Shown: positions 37,601 through 45,356 of the stretch, in pieces
Layout: the number at the start of each line of letters is the position of its first letter
How positions within the stretch are numbered: the stretch's first letter is position 1
NCBI RefSeq assembly: GCF_032594935.1
Contig: NZ_CP118734.1
Location: 1,268,001 to 1,332,000 of the forward strand
Direction of reading: 5' to 3'
From: Streptococcus sp. 29892
GTDB lineage: Bacteria > Bacillota > Bacilli > Lactobacillales > Streptococcaceae
DNA: 64,000 nucleotides
Translations under genes and position numbers: made by a program
The notes under the pieces: generated by a model
Told to the model about the DNA's origin: nothing
What the model saw: the letters and a program-made list of their open reading frames with translations, nothing else
Database searches by the model: none

Positions 37601-37707
37601 TCCATGTGGTAGTCAAAACCGCTATGTTTGCCCTGACCAGTAAAAACATCCACAACAGAGGCCACCGCATCTAACTGAAATTGCTGCTGCTTAAATTGAA
37701 GTTTCAT
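34609..37707 (-). CDS. type III restriction enzyme, Res subunit
   Basis: Res cuts DNA at a distance from unmodified target sites, driven by ATP-dependent movement, as a complex with Mod. The 1032-residue protein has Walker A METGTGKTYTY at about residues 110-120, a DEAD-like box IIDEPQSVEG near 227 and helicase motif VI KRQKIGRGMRLAVD near 590. Near residues 955-985 lies the endonuclease core PDWAIAF ... VAETKGS (PD-(D/E)xK). All active-site elements look intact. The start overlaps the stop of the 167-residue accessory gene by four bases. Confidence 0.93.
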   Translation of the reverse strand: MKLQFKQQQFQLDAVASVVDVFTGQGKHSGFDYHMDKGQGTGAELDMNFIGFRNAPIQLSQDTISHQVRNQQLRYGLKPSENLSIQKVDGHPSYNLTIEMETGTGKTYTYIRTLMELNKQYGWLKFIIVVPSIAIREGVLKSFEIMADHFQMEYGKKPRYFVYDSSRLGELDKFANSSDIQVMIINSQAFNATGADARRIHTEQESFRWRKPIDVIAATNPILIIDEPQSVEGKKTKERLEDFKPLFTLRYSATHKDKHDMIYRLDALDAYNKKLVKKIAVKTVEQTSTTGTQGYLYLQELVPQKTGAPKARIEFEMRTKAGDVKRVTKLVEEPFALYEESGNLPAYQDGWTLSHFDAREGENSIQIGANRKLHVGEVIGETNEDDIRRIQIRETIASHLQKEEGLYKRGIKVLSLFFIDEVAKYKCYDEQNDAYNGTYAQMFEEEYEAQVKALLADPNLHGSNFWHYLNNHQKGNPVHAGYFSVDKVKKSDKVKFVDYKSATEKRNNQSNDKDAFDLIMKDKERLLSFDEPVRFIFSHSALKEGWDNPNVFQICTLKNTGTETEKRQKIGRGMRLAVDQKGVRQDEELLGADVHNINKLTVIANESYEDFAKNLQRELKEILADRPSKVEVDLFVNKVLENEAGQKLTVTKEVAKEIEYQLIKQDYIDSKGNLTTTYFEQKATNQFTLSENLAGYEVAVKDILESIYDANRYQIERENDSEVVFAREINPDNYNRQEFKRLWESIHHKSTYYVEFDDEELIEKSVNVINEALFVKKPSYMITEAEAREMKAEQGLDFKVNKDGKRQAELDKSSIQLRYDLLGEIASRTELKRKTVANILKQISPSKFDMFAYNPEAFIQRTSRLINEQKASQVIEHIRYNILEETFDTSVFTDNPESGKLSDKRILESQKGVYNYVKVDSDTERKFKEELDQFEEVMVYTKLPSEFKISTPLGAYNPDWAIAFRDGSVKHVYFVAETKGSMSSLQLKGAELAKIECAKAHFKALKEKGLIADDHMYDVVDSYEKLLEIVRG

Positions 37708-38207
37708 TGGTTGCCTCCGTTAATAAAATCTTTTCCCAAATTGTTTGTAAATTCATCATGAACTTTTTTTATTCGTGAATTTGAAATCTTTTGTGACTTT
37801 CTAATTTCAAGTTCCATTACTGTTACCAAAGTATCGTTTAATTGGTCAAACGATCCATAATTTGTTGAACGAGGTTTTCCAATTTTTCTACAGTTTTGAA
37901 TAACTTCAATCTCTTCATCCATAGCATCTACAAATTCTTGTAATTTTTCTGCAACAGTTTTACTAGCTATCAAAAACCCTTTTGCATACAATCCTCTTAT
38001 AATATCATAGTATTCAAAAATTAGCTCGTGATCATTGTAGATTTTTTCAAGATAATAAGCTAATTCTCCATACAACTCAACCTTTTTTTCAAATAAAATC
38101 ATGTGAGTATTATCTTTTTGGGTCTTCCACATTGCAAGAATAGATAATACTAGAGCTGCAATTCCAGTAAAAGTTTGACCAATGTTAGAAATCAATTCCC
38201 AGTCCAT
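37704..38207 (-). CDS. small membrane protein between mod and res
   Basis: The 167-residue protein has one N-terminal membrane segment (about residues 8-28, in NIGQTFTGIAALVLSILAMW) and a cytoplasmic helical domain with charged surfaces, ending GKDFINGGNQ. Its stop overlaps the res start (ATGA) and its start lies a few bases after the mod stop, so mod, this gene and res are translationally linked. Ordinary type III systems have no gene here. The family is not recognised. I use the ATG at 38207; a GTG stands directly before it. Confidence 0.7.
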   Translation of the reverse strand: MDWELISNIGQTFTGIAALVLSILAMWKTQKDNTHMILFEKKVELYGELAYYLEKIYNDHELIFEYYDIIRGLYAKGFLIASKTVAEKLQEFVDAMDEEIEVIQNCRKIGKPRSTNYGSFDQLNDTLVTVMELEIRKSQKISNSRIKKVHDEFTNNLGKDFINGGNQ

Positions 38208-38211
38208 CACC

Positions 38212-40190
38212 CTACACCACCTTCACTTTGGTATTTGGGGCTTCTTCTTTGAAGATTTGACCTAGGTTGATTTTGGCTGCGGAGTTGGCAAAAGATTCAT
38301 CCTTGAAGACCGCACGAAGCGGCTCTTCTTTGGCGATTTGGCGGAGGACGCTTTCTGAAATCTCATCTGCAAAGCAGGCTATCAAGGCACCACCTGCCAC
38401 ATTGTAAATGTCTATGCCGTCAATTTGAGTTTTAGCGATTGGAAGAGATAATTCCATGCCCCAGGTCAGCATAATCTGGAAGAGGAGGTCAAGGTCTGTA
38501 CGACCGTCTTTGATGTTGGAAACACTGTCAAATAGGCTTTCTTGGCTAAAGCTGTCTGGTGTTTGGCTGACATCCTTGAAGTTTGAAGTATCCAGCTTAT
38601 AAGCTCTAAAACCAAAGTCTTGCTTGCCGACTGTTTCAGGATGTTCTTCCTGAATCTTTTTAGCAGCCCGACGAATCCGCTCACGGGAAATCTGGTCAAT
38701 GGTTTCATAGCCAGCCTCCTTGGCAGCTGATTTGTCTGCCACCTGCTCATCTAGCGTACAGAGAATGTACTTGCGGTTACCACCGTCTTCAGCGTTCAAC
38801 TGCATAACTGCATCAGCCGTGGTGGCGGAGCCAGCGAAGAAGTCGAGAATTATTCCCTCACTTTTTAATCCTAATTTTATCGTTTCTTTCACAAATGAAG
38901 TTGGTTTAGGATAATCAAACACACGTTGATCATCGAATAATTTTTTAACCTCAAGTACAGCCTGTCTATTAGTATAGCCATCTAAATACAATGTCCCAAA
39001 TGGCAATCTTTTTTCCGAATAATTACCGTCGGTATCAATTTTTTCATATATTTTGTAGTAAACTTTATATTTACTTTTATCTTTTTGAGATCTTGTGAAC
39101 TCAATCATTCCCAGACTAAGGGCTTTTAAAAATTTATCTCTACCCCAAACCCAACGATATCCATTATTTCCTTCCTGGCCACCAGGAAAAATACTAACTA
39201 AATCGGGACCTTCTATCGCATAATCCAAAGATTCTATATAGCCAAGACCTCCATTTTCTAGCGGTTTGAGATAATAGTATCCTCTTTCCTCAAAATACTC
39301 ATCTTTTTTATTATAGTGTTCTTGTCTTTGAACAGGCTTCTTGTTTAGCTCTGTACTAGAATTTTTAAGATAGACCAAACAATTCTCATGTTCAATTGCA
39401 ATACCTTTAGAATCAGATTTTCCTCCCTCCATAACTTTACGAATAAATTCCCCAACAAAATTCTCCTCCCCAAATATCTCATCACAGATAGCTTTGAGGT
39501 TGGCTTGTTCATTGTCATCGATGGAGATAAAGATAACGCCACTATCTTTGAGAAGGTTGCGAGCAAGGACCAGGCGCGGGTACATCATATTGAGCCAGTC
39601 GGAGTGATAGCGGGCGGAGGATTTTTCATTCTTGGTCAAGCCCACTCGTTGCAAACCGTCCTCATCTCGCAGGTCCATCTCATCTGCCAGCTCTTCCTCA
39701 CTCATCTGAAATTTATCTGAGTAGACAAAATCCTTGCCTGTATTGTATGGCGGATCGATGTAAATCATGTCAATCTTGCCCAGATAAGACTCCTGTAAGA
39801 CCTTGAGGACTTCCAAGTTGTCCCCTGTTATAAAGACATTTTCAGACTTGTCAAAGTCAACACTTTCCTCAAGATCTGGGCGGAGGGTCTGGCTGGTCGG
39901 TTTACCTGCCTCCGCAATCGCTCCGCGTTTGCCGACCCAGGTAAACTCATAGGACTCCCGCCCCTCAACAATCTCTCGTGAAAGGAATTGGCGTAGCTTG
40001 TCAAAGTCAATGGCTGGTCGTAATCTGCCATTTTCATCACTACTTTCTGTTAGAACCTCAGGAAAAAGCTGACCAATTTTTGTAATGTTGTCTGATAAAA
40101 TATCTTTTGAACTTAGGTCTAGCTTTTCAACTTGAGTGTAGTCTCCAAGCTTTCGCTGTGCTGTGCTGTGCTGTGCTGTGCTGTGCTCAT
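38212..40190 (-). CDS. mod: type III DNA methyltransferase, Mod subunit; phase-variable, predicted OFF
   Basis: Mod methylates adenine in the system's target site and gives Res its specificity. Motif IV DPPYNTG comes before motif I (LDFFAGSATTADAV), the order of beta-class enzymes, with the target-recognition region between. The ATG at 40190 has AAAGGAG seven bases upstream and is followed by six CACAG repeats. With six, translation from this ATG stops after 23 codons; five or eight copies would join it to the long frame. The long frame is open upstream only to a TTG at 40251 with no ribosome binding site. The coordinates given assume an ON allele. Such mod genes are known in S. suis as drivers of phasevarions. 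Confidence 0.9.
40156..40185 (-). repeat. pentanucleotide repeat tract, six CACAG units
   Basis: The minus strand reads ATGAG, then CACAG six times, then CGAAAGC. Five-base units change the reading frame with each gain or loss through slipped pairing during replication. The frame of mod is open with 5 or 8 units and closed with 6 or 7. Confidence 0.95.
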
Positions 40191-40280
40191 GGTAATCTCC
40201 TTTTCTTAGGCTGTCAAGCCTTTTTTGATGATGTAGATAAAAAATTGTCAAACGATTTTAGTTTGTGGTATAATGGTTTT

Positions 40281-40393
40281 GAAAAAGGGATTGAGCGTCA
40301 ACTCAATCCCAGTAGAACCGCTTTAAAGACGGTGGCTCATATTACGGAAATAATCCGTCCTACTCGCTCAAAAGTGGGGACGGATTATTTTTT
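40281..40393 (+). ncRNA. antisense RNA of type I toxin locus 1 (predicted)
   Basis: A promoter with TTGTCA at 40245-40250, 18 bases, and an extended -10 TGGTATAAT (TATAAT at 40269-40274) predicts a start near 40281. The RNA would begin with a perfect 9-bp hairpin (GGGATTGAG at 40287-40295 with CTCAATCCC at 40302-40310). It would end in a strong terminator (AAATAATCCGTCC at 40348-40360 with GGACGGATTATTT at 40378-40390 and T-run). Its 3' end overlaps the 3' end of the toxin frame on the other strand, tail to tail. No protein is encoded. Confidence 0.7.
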
Positions 40394-40486
40394 GTCATCT
40401 TTGAAGATTTTATAGCACAAGCCTATCAAGGCGATGGTGAAACCACCAAAACTCAATAAAGTTTGTACCACTTCAAACGCTGTCAA
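40385..40486 (-). CDS. holin-like toxin of a type I toxin-antitoxin system (locus 1)
   Basis: The frame encodes 33 residues from a TTG start: MTAFEVVQTLLSFGGF, one hydrophobic helix (TIALIGLCYKIF) and a charged end KDDKK. This fits the small putative holin-like toxin family: a short polar start, FG near residue 14, an I-A-L-I-type helix and a lysine tail. AAAGGGGG lies about ten bases upstream. The transcript starts near 40611 and has a leader of about 125 bases. The stop codon lies inside the antisense RNA terminator. Expected action is on the cell membrane. Confidence 0.7.
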   Translation of the reverse strand: MTAFEVVQTLLSFGGFTIALIGLCYKIFKDDKK

Positions 40487-40601
40487 AAGATTGTTACCCC
40501 CTTTCCGTCAGATTTTGATGAATTGCACATAGGCATCACCGTCCTCTCACAAAGAAAGTAACCACCGTCTTTCTCCTACATCCATTTATGGATACAGGAG
40601 C

Positions 40602-40640
40602 ACTTTTCTACTGTTCTATTATACCATATTTCCCACAGAT
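40602..40640 (-). promoter_or_regulatory. toxin 1 promoter and 5' hairpin region
   Basis: The minus strand carries ATGGTATAAT (TATAAT at the complement of 40618-40623), an extended -10, followed by AGAACAGTAGAAAAGT. Nearly the same promoter stands before toxin 2 (complement of 41181-41223). Just downstream the RNA can fold CTCCTGTATCCA with TGGATGTAGGAG. Between 40487 and 40601 I see only this leader. Confidence 0.65.
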
Positions 40641-40717
40641 TTTACCTATATTTAAATGTTTGCTGAAACTTCATATAGCATTTGTCAAACGATTTTAGTT
40701 TGTGATATAATAGTTTC

Positions 40718-40896
40718 GAAAAAAGGATTGAGCACCAACTCAATCCCAGTAGCGTTTCCTTCCGTTTTCGAGAAACGACCTCAAACAGTCTCCCAGACTG
40801 TTTGAGCATTTTAAAGACGGGACGAATGAAGATTACAGTCAACCTGCTAGTTCACTCGGTCAAAGTTTCGTAGCGGTTGGCTGTCTTTTATTTTTT
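40718..40896 (+). ncRNA. antisense RNA of type I toxin locus 2 (predicted)
   Basis: The promoter repeats that of locus 1 almost exactly: TTGTCA, the shared 16 bases AACGATTTTAGTTTGT, then TATAAT at 40706-40711. The RNA would hold a first hairpin (GGATTGAG with CTCAATCC), a perfect 12-bp hairpin (CTCAAACAGTCT at 40780-40791 with AGACTGTTTGAG at 40795-40806) and a terminator (ACAGTCAACC at 40835-40844 with GGTTGGCTGT at 40875-40884, then T-rich). It overlaps the end of toxin 2 on the other strand. Confidence 0.7.
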
Positions 40897-40980
40897 ACGA
40901 TTGTTAAAAATAAATGTCAGTAGCACGATTAGTAACGTGCCAAACTGAAACATCAGCCCAAGGGCCTCTGCGACAGACAT
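40888..40980 (-). CDS. holin-like toxin of a type I toxin-antitoxin system (locus 2)
   Basis: Thirty codons from an ATG: a start MSVAEALGLMFQFG, one hydrophobic helix (TLLIVLLTFIF) and a basic tail NNRKK. This is the typical layout of holin-like type I toxins. There is no clear ribosome binding site just upstream and the leader is about 210 bases long, as is common where translation is held back by structure. The stop codon lies in the terminator region of the plus-strand antisense RNA. Confidence 0.7.
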   Translation of the reverse strand: MSVAEALGLMFQFGTLLIVLLTFIFNNRKK

Positions 40981-41202
40981 TAGTTAGAGTAAAATCAATT
41001 GAGATGCTGATTGTCTTTGGCATCGACATGAGATTTTTGAAACAATACTTTTCAAAAATCGAATTAGTGCAACTTTTAGCCAAAATGACTAGATTTTGGC
41101 GTTTTTTGATGAGAAAGTTTTACTTTCCATCAAAAATGAAGTTGCCACCTCCCAAAATAGATTTCCGCCCCACTTTTGGAACTTTTCTACTGTTCTATTA
41201 TA
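40981..41202 (-). promoter_or_regulatory. toxin 2 promoter and long structured 5' leader
   Basis: TATAAT (complement 41197-41202) in ATGGTATAAT predicts a transcript start near 41190. The leader can fold at least three stems: TTTTTGATG with CATCAAAAA (near 41107-41145), GCCAAAAT with ATTTTGGC (near 41079-41100) and GATTTTTGAAA with TTTCAAAAATC (near 41030-41060). GGGAGGTGGC near 41145-41155 is a Shine-Dalgarno-like stretch far from the toxin ATG. From 41223 to 41350 I see a small CACTT/AAGTG hairpin and no gene. Confidence 0.55.
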
Positions 41203-41350
41203 CCATATTCTCCACAGAATTTACTGTGGATTTTTTTGAACCTGTATTCACTTGTGAAGTGCTTTCGTATAAGTAATAGTTGTTAGCTAATCAAGGCAGT
41301 TTTTTGAAGAAATACTTGCTGTATTTTGAAAAAAACTAACGATGAGTAGC

Positions 41351-42061
41351 TTAAAAACTAGCCTTAGATGAAGGTGCTGAACTGTGAATGCTGGTTCTCA
41401 ACTGTTGGATTTCTTCTTCTAGGGCTTTGTAGGCCTTTCGAAGTTCCATTTGTTTGCGCATGGCTTTTTCGGCAAACATCTTTTTCTTGAGCTGGGCTGC
41501 TTTCTTTTCCATTGCTGCTAAGCGTTCCGTCTGCTCAATCTGGTCTTTGATAGAAGCTCCGCCCCCGACCAGTTCTTCTTCCCCCGCCTGTTTGACCAAG
41601 TTTTCATAAAACTGGTCCAAGTCCCTTTCTTGGTAGGTCAATGCCAGAGGTTTGTCTGTTTGAAAGTGACGAACAATCTTAAAATTTCGTCCCTCTCTCA
41701 ATTGCGCCAGCTTTTCCTTAAAATGAATCACATACTGGCTAGTCCCGTCTGGAAATACCAGATGAAAGAGAGTGTAAAATCCCAGATAAGTGTCCAGCTC
41801 TGCTAGTAAGTGCGGGTCTAGTTGCTGGCTCAAAAGGTCAATCCGAAGGACGATAATTTGCTGAATGGTCTTGCCCACTGGAATGGGGAGGGTCTTGGCA
41901 TCTAATTGATGGGTAGCGGTAATCTGGCCGATTTGTTGCCGGAGGAGCTGCTTATCAGCTGTAGACAGGCCAAAATTATCTAGAAAGTCCTTGTTGCCTT
42001 TTTGATAAGGCTTATAGAGGACTTTGGGTCTTGGAATCTGAGTAGAAGGTAAAAATGGCAT
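41351..42061 (-). CDS. DUF4391 domain protein
   Basis: The 236-residue protein fits DUF4391, a family commonly found next to SNF2-type helicases and restriction genes. Its first two thirds form a mixed alpha/beta domain (LPIPVGKTIQQIIVLRIDLL, GTSQYVIHFKEKLAQL), and the last 70 residues are a charged, probably coiled-coil helix. The ATG lies one base after the helicase stop codon, so both are translated together. The molecular role is unknown; association with the helicase in defence is inference from context. Confidence 0.8.
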   Translation of the reverse strand: MPFLPSTQIPRPKVLYKPYQKGNKDFLDNFGLSTADKQLLRQQIGQITATHQLDAKTLPIPVGKTIQQIIVLRIDLLSQQLDPHLLAELDTYLGFYTLFHLVFPDGTSQYVIHFKEKLAQLREGRNFKIVRHFQTDKPLALTYQERDLDQFYENLVKQAGEEELVGGGASIKDQIEQTERLAAMEKKAAQLKKKMFAEKAMRKQMELRKAYKALEEEIQQLRTSIHSSAPSSKASF

Positions 42062-42062
42062 C

Positions 42063-45000
42063 TTAGTCTTCTCCTTTCAAAACGGCAAAGAAGGCCATCA
42101 GTTCAAAATCATCACTTCCGTCCACCCCGCTATCCATAAAGTCAATGGTATCTGATGTGAAGAGGGACTCATTGAAGGTCTCTTCATCGCTCTCCACGAG
42201 ATTTTCAAGACTTCTTTGCAAGAGGTAGGAGTAATGCTCCATTTTGGCGCCATCATCAGTGGCACGATTGTAGGTTGCCACCAAATCTTTCTCAGGCTGA
42301 TGTTTGCCCTTGGTAATCATGCGTAGGTGCTCCAGCAATGCCTTGGTATCCGCAATGGAGTAGACTGTCTCTCCCTGCTCACTGATATAGACCAGATAGT
42401 AGGGGTGAAGACGATTTTTCTTACTGAGATGGGTCTGGTGGGCAATATTCTTCAAGAGGAAGATGGCTCCAGCTGGTTGACCTTGCCCTGCCTGCACCAC
42501 TGCTTGAAGACCTTTAGGCATTGCCTCTAACTCTGGGTGTTTGGCTAAATAGCTGAGCAGGTCCATACGGTAGTCTTCCAAACCTAGATCCATAATGGAA
42601 ATCCCCTCATTCATATCTTCCAAATCAACGACCTCTGTCTGGAGGCGTTCGAGCTGTTTCTTCCGATAATTATTATCCTCGATTTCCTCATTGGTCAAGA
42701 CATTGTCATCAGCCGTTGAAGTCAATACAGAGATTTTCATTCTGGATTCCACACGCGCCTTGAGATCGATATAAGCATCCAAAGCTATGTTGGGCCAAAA
42801 ATTGACCAGCTGGATATATTTGTTCTGACTACCGATACGATCTACCCGACCAAAGCGCTGGACAATTCGGACAGGGTTCCAGTGAATGTCATAGTTAATC
42901 ATGGTATCAGCGTCTTGCAGGTTTTGACCTTCTGAGATAACATCTGTCGCAATCAAGACATCAATTTCCCGATGATCATCAGGATAAAGCAAGTCCTTCT
43001 GCTTGGATCTCGGTGAAAAATAGGTCAGAAGGGTGTTCAAATCCTTATTTTTGAGTGGCAAAGTGGTCGAAAAACCTTTTGTCCCTGAAATCTGGGCTGT
43101 ATGAAGTCCATACTTATCCAAGAGATAGTGGCTAATATTTTTATAAAGATAGTCTGTTGTCGTCGCAAAGGCGGAGAAGATAATCACTTTCTTGTTATCT
43201 GGATTGATTGGCTGTGCCAATTTGTCATCAATCAAGTTAAACAAGGTCTGTAATTTCTGATCTTCCTGTGGTGTGATTAAATTGACCAGATCTTCTAATT
43301 CTCTCAACACTGTTTGGTCAGCCTGTAAATCCCTCTTCCAGGATAAATAGTCCATATCAGATAGCTTTATAGGGAATTTCTTTCCAACAAAGAAATCTGT
43401 ATTGCTATCTTCGACATCAAAATCATCTTCAGCCAACTCTTGCAACTGAACACTTCCCTCACCACCTGCAACTTCAAACTCTTCTATGCTCAGAATTGTT
43501 TTGTCTACATAAGCCTTGACCACGTCAATCAAGGTATATCGAAAGGCCTCAATCGAACTTTCCAAACGTTTCAAGAGGTTAATCATCATCAGTTTCTTAA
43601 TCCCCGTTTCCCGTCCAAGTTGGGTCAAACCTTGCCCTTCCGCTTTTTCATAGCGGGAACGTTTTGAGGGATGAATGAAAAGACTTGGCTGATAGATTGT
43701 TAATTGAAGTTGGTCTAACAGAGCATAAATCCGTTCATAAGTAATATCTCTTCGATTGACCGTCAAGTCTGGATAGAAGTTTTTAGGGGCCAGTCGTTCT
43801 GGAAAATCACCAATCGCATTTTTATCATAAAATTGTCGGATATGCTTACGGCTTCGTGCAATGGTCACGCTATCAAGGACTTTAAAGAAGTCAAAGTCTA
43901 GTTTGTCAAGTAGAGCAGCTGTTGTACGGTATTCTGCTGGTAACTCTGCCCATTGATTATAAGCAGCCTGTGCCAGACGGAAGATATCATTGATGGAGGA
44001 TTTGGTATCTAATTTGGCATCAAATTGTGCCGCATCGCCTTCATAGGCTAGGGCAATTTGATTTTTCAAATCATTAAAGCGGTTATTGACAGGCGTAGCT
44101 GACAGCATGAGGACTTTTGTCGGTACACCGCTTTTGATGATCCGATTCATCAAGCGGGAATAGCGGTTTTCACGACCTTCTTCAATCTCGGCATCAGATG
44201 AACCACCGTTTCTAAAGTTATGCGACTCATCAATGACCACCAAATCATAGGTATCCCAACGATTTAGTGCCAAATCAATGCCATTTGATGTTCCCTTGTC
44301 ACGACTGAGGTCTGTATGGTAGAGGACGTCATACTGGAGATAGCGGTCATAAATGGGATTGTTGACATAGTCGTGACGGTACATATTCCAGTTGTGCTCC
44401 AACTTTTTGGGACAAAGAACCAAGATCCGTTTGCCTCGATAGGCATAGTAGGTCATGACAGCAAGAGCTGTAAAGGTTTTTCCTAGACCGACCGAATCCG
44501 CCAAGATACAGCCGTTGTATCGTTCCAATTTTGAAATCAGCGACTTGACCGCATCCTTTTGAAAATCATACAAGAGATTCCAAATCTTGGTTTCCTTATA
44601 CTGAACATGTTCATTTGGCAGTTGGTCTTGATTGACATCTTCTAAAAATTCACTAAAGATATTATAAAGCATGACATAGTAGAGAAACTCTGGCGAATGT
44701 TCCTTATGGGCCAGGGTCAGATTTTCTAAAACTTCCTCGGTCACATCACGGAAATATTCATCATTTTCCCAGTAGTCTTCAAAGTTTCGTAGATAGGTCA
44801 AACTTTGTGGCTCTGTGTAGAGATTGCGACTGGACTTAAAAAGTGAATTTTCATAGCCCAATTCCTTACGGTCAAAGTTTTTCAGCTTGTCAACCGCGAT
44901 GATTTGACCGTTGTCAATCCGAATGCCGTTGTCAATTTCTTCATGGACATTGATAGACTTAAACTGAGCCTTTCGACGTACCCAGTCGGCACATTCTCTG

Positions 45001-45299
45001 GCAAGCGATTTTTGGGTCAGTTCGTTCATCAATTTGAGCTCGTACTCAGCTCCAAATATAGATGATTCTCGCTGTTTCTTGGGTATAGTATATTCGCGGT
45101 ATTCTTTGGCGACTTCGTTGGTCGTGAAGGTTGGACTTGTAAAAATAAATTGCAGCTCTTCAATTTGCTCGAGCTCTTCTTTTAAAGACTGATAAGCAAA
45201 CATGGAAAAGGTTGCTGCAGCCATCTTAACTTTACTGCCTTTTCCTAAATGTTCTTTTAACTGATCTCCTAAGAGAACCAGTCGGTTATCAATTTCCAT
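42063..45299 (-). CDS. SNF2-type DEAD/DEAH helicase with PLD-like N-terminal region
   Basis: The 1078-residue protein has an N-terminal part resembling phospholipase-D-like domains (KMAAATFSMFAYQSL, then LQFIFTSPTF). The SNF2 helicase core follows, with Walker A ADSVGLGKTFTALAV near residue 285, DESH box VVIDESHNFRN near 375, LSATPVNN near 410, and motif VI QRFGRVDRIGSQN near 815. It probably acts on DNA in a defence context together with DUF4391. The start at 45299 has AAGGAG upstream; the longer frame to 45350 lacks one. Confidence 0.85.
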   Translation of the reverse strand: MEIDNRLVLLGDQLKEHLGKGSKVKMAAATFSMFAYQSLKEELEQIEELQFIFTSPTFTTNEVAKEYREYTIPKKQRESSIFGAEYELKLMNELTQKSLARECADWVRRKAQFKSINVHEEIDNGIRIDNGQIIAVDKLKNFDRKELGYENSLFKSSRNLYTEPQSLTYLRNFEDYWENDEYFRDVTEEVLENLTLAHKEHSPEFLYYVMLYNIFSEFLEDVNQDQLPNEHVQYKETKIWNLLYDFQKDAVKSLISKLERYNGCILADSVGLGKTFTALAVMTYYAYRGKRILVLCPKKLEHNWNMYRHDYVNNPIYDRYLQYDVLYHTDLSRDKGTSNGIDLALNRWDTYDLVVIDESHNFRNGGSSDAEIEEGRENRYSRLMNRIIKSGVPTKVLMLSATPVNNRFNDLKNQIALAYEGDAAQFDAKLDTKSSINDIFRLAQAAYNQWAELPAEYRTTAALLDKLDFDFFKVLDSVTIARSRKHIRQFYDKNAIGDFPERLAPKNFYPDLTVNRRDITYERIYALLDQLQLTIYQPSLFIHPSKRSRYEKAEGQGLTQLGRETGIKKLMMINLLKRLESSIEAFRYTLIDVVKAYVDKTILSIEEFEVAGGEGSVQLQELAEDDFDVEDSNTDFFVGKKFPIKLSDMDYLSWKRDLQADQTVLRELEDLVNLITPQEDQKLQTLFNLIDDKLAQPINPDNKKVIIFSAFATTTDYLYKNISHYLLDKYGLHTAQISGTKGFSTTLPLKNKDLNTLLTYFSPRSKQKDLLYPDDHREIDVLIATDVISEGQNLQDADTMINYDIHWNPVRIVQRFGRVDRIGSQNKYIQLVNFWPNIALDAYIDLKARVESRMKISVLTSTADDNVLTNEEIEDNNYRKKQLERLQTEVVDLEDMNEGISIMDLGLEDYRMDLLSYLAKHPELEAMPKGLQAVVQAGQGQPAGAIFLLKNIAHQTHLSKKNRLHPYYLVYISEQGETVYSIADTKALLEHLRMITKGKHQPEKDLVATYNRATDDGAKMEHYSYLLQRSLENLVESDEETFNESLFTSDTIDFMDSGVDGSDDFELMAFFAVLKGED

Positions 45300-45356
45300 A
45301 AAATCTCCTTCAAATGTTGATTCCAGATGTAGTATACCATCTTTAGACAAGGATTT

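Noticed and set aside
38212..40251. Reading mod from a TTG at 40251 as an always-ON gene
   Set aside because: The TTG has no ribosome binding site and lies in a promoter-like TTGACA, while the ATG at 40190 has AAAGGAG at the right distance.
40245..40740. Repeated blocks of about 30 bases that could suggest a CRISPR array
   Set aside because: There are only two copies, about 440 bases apart, each containing a promoter and followed by related hairpins; no regular spacers and no cas genes.
40914..41276. A 120-codon plus-strand frame across the second toxin locus
   Set aside because: It lies opposite the toxin frame and its structured leader and has no ribosome binding site or recognisable protein content.
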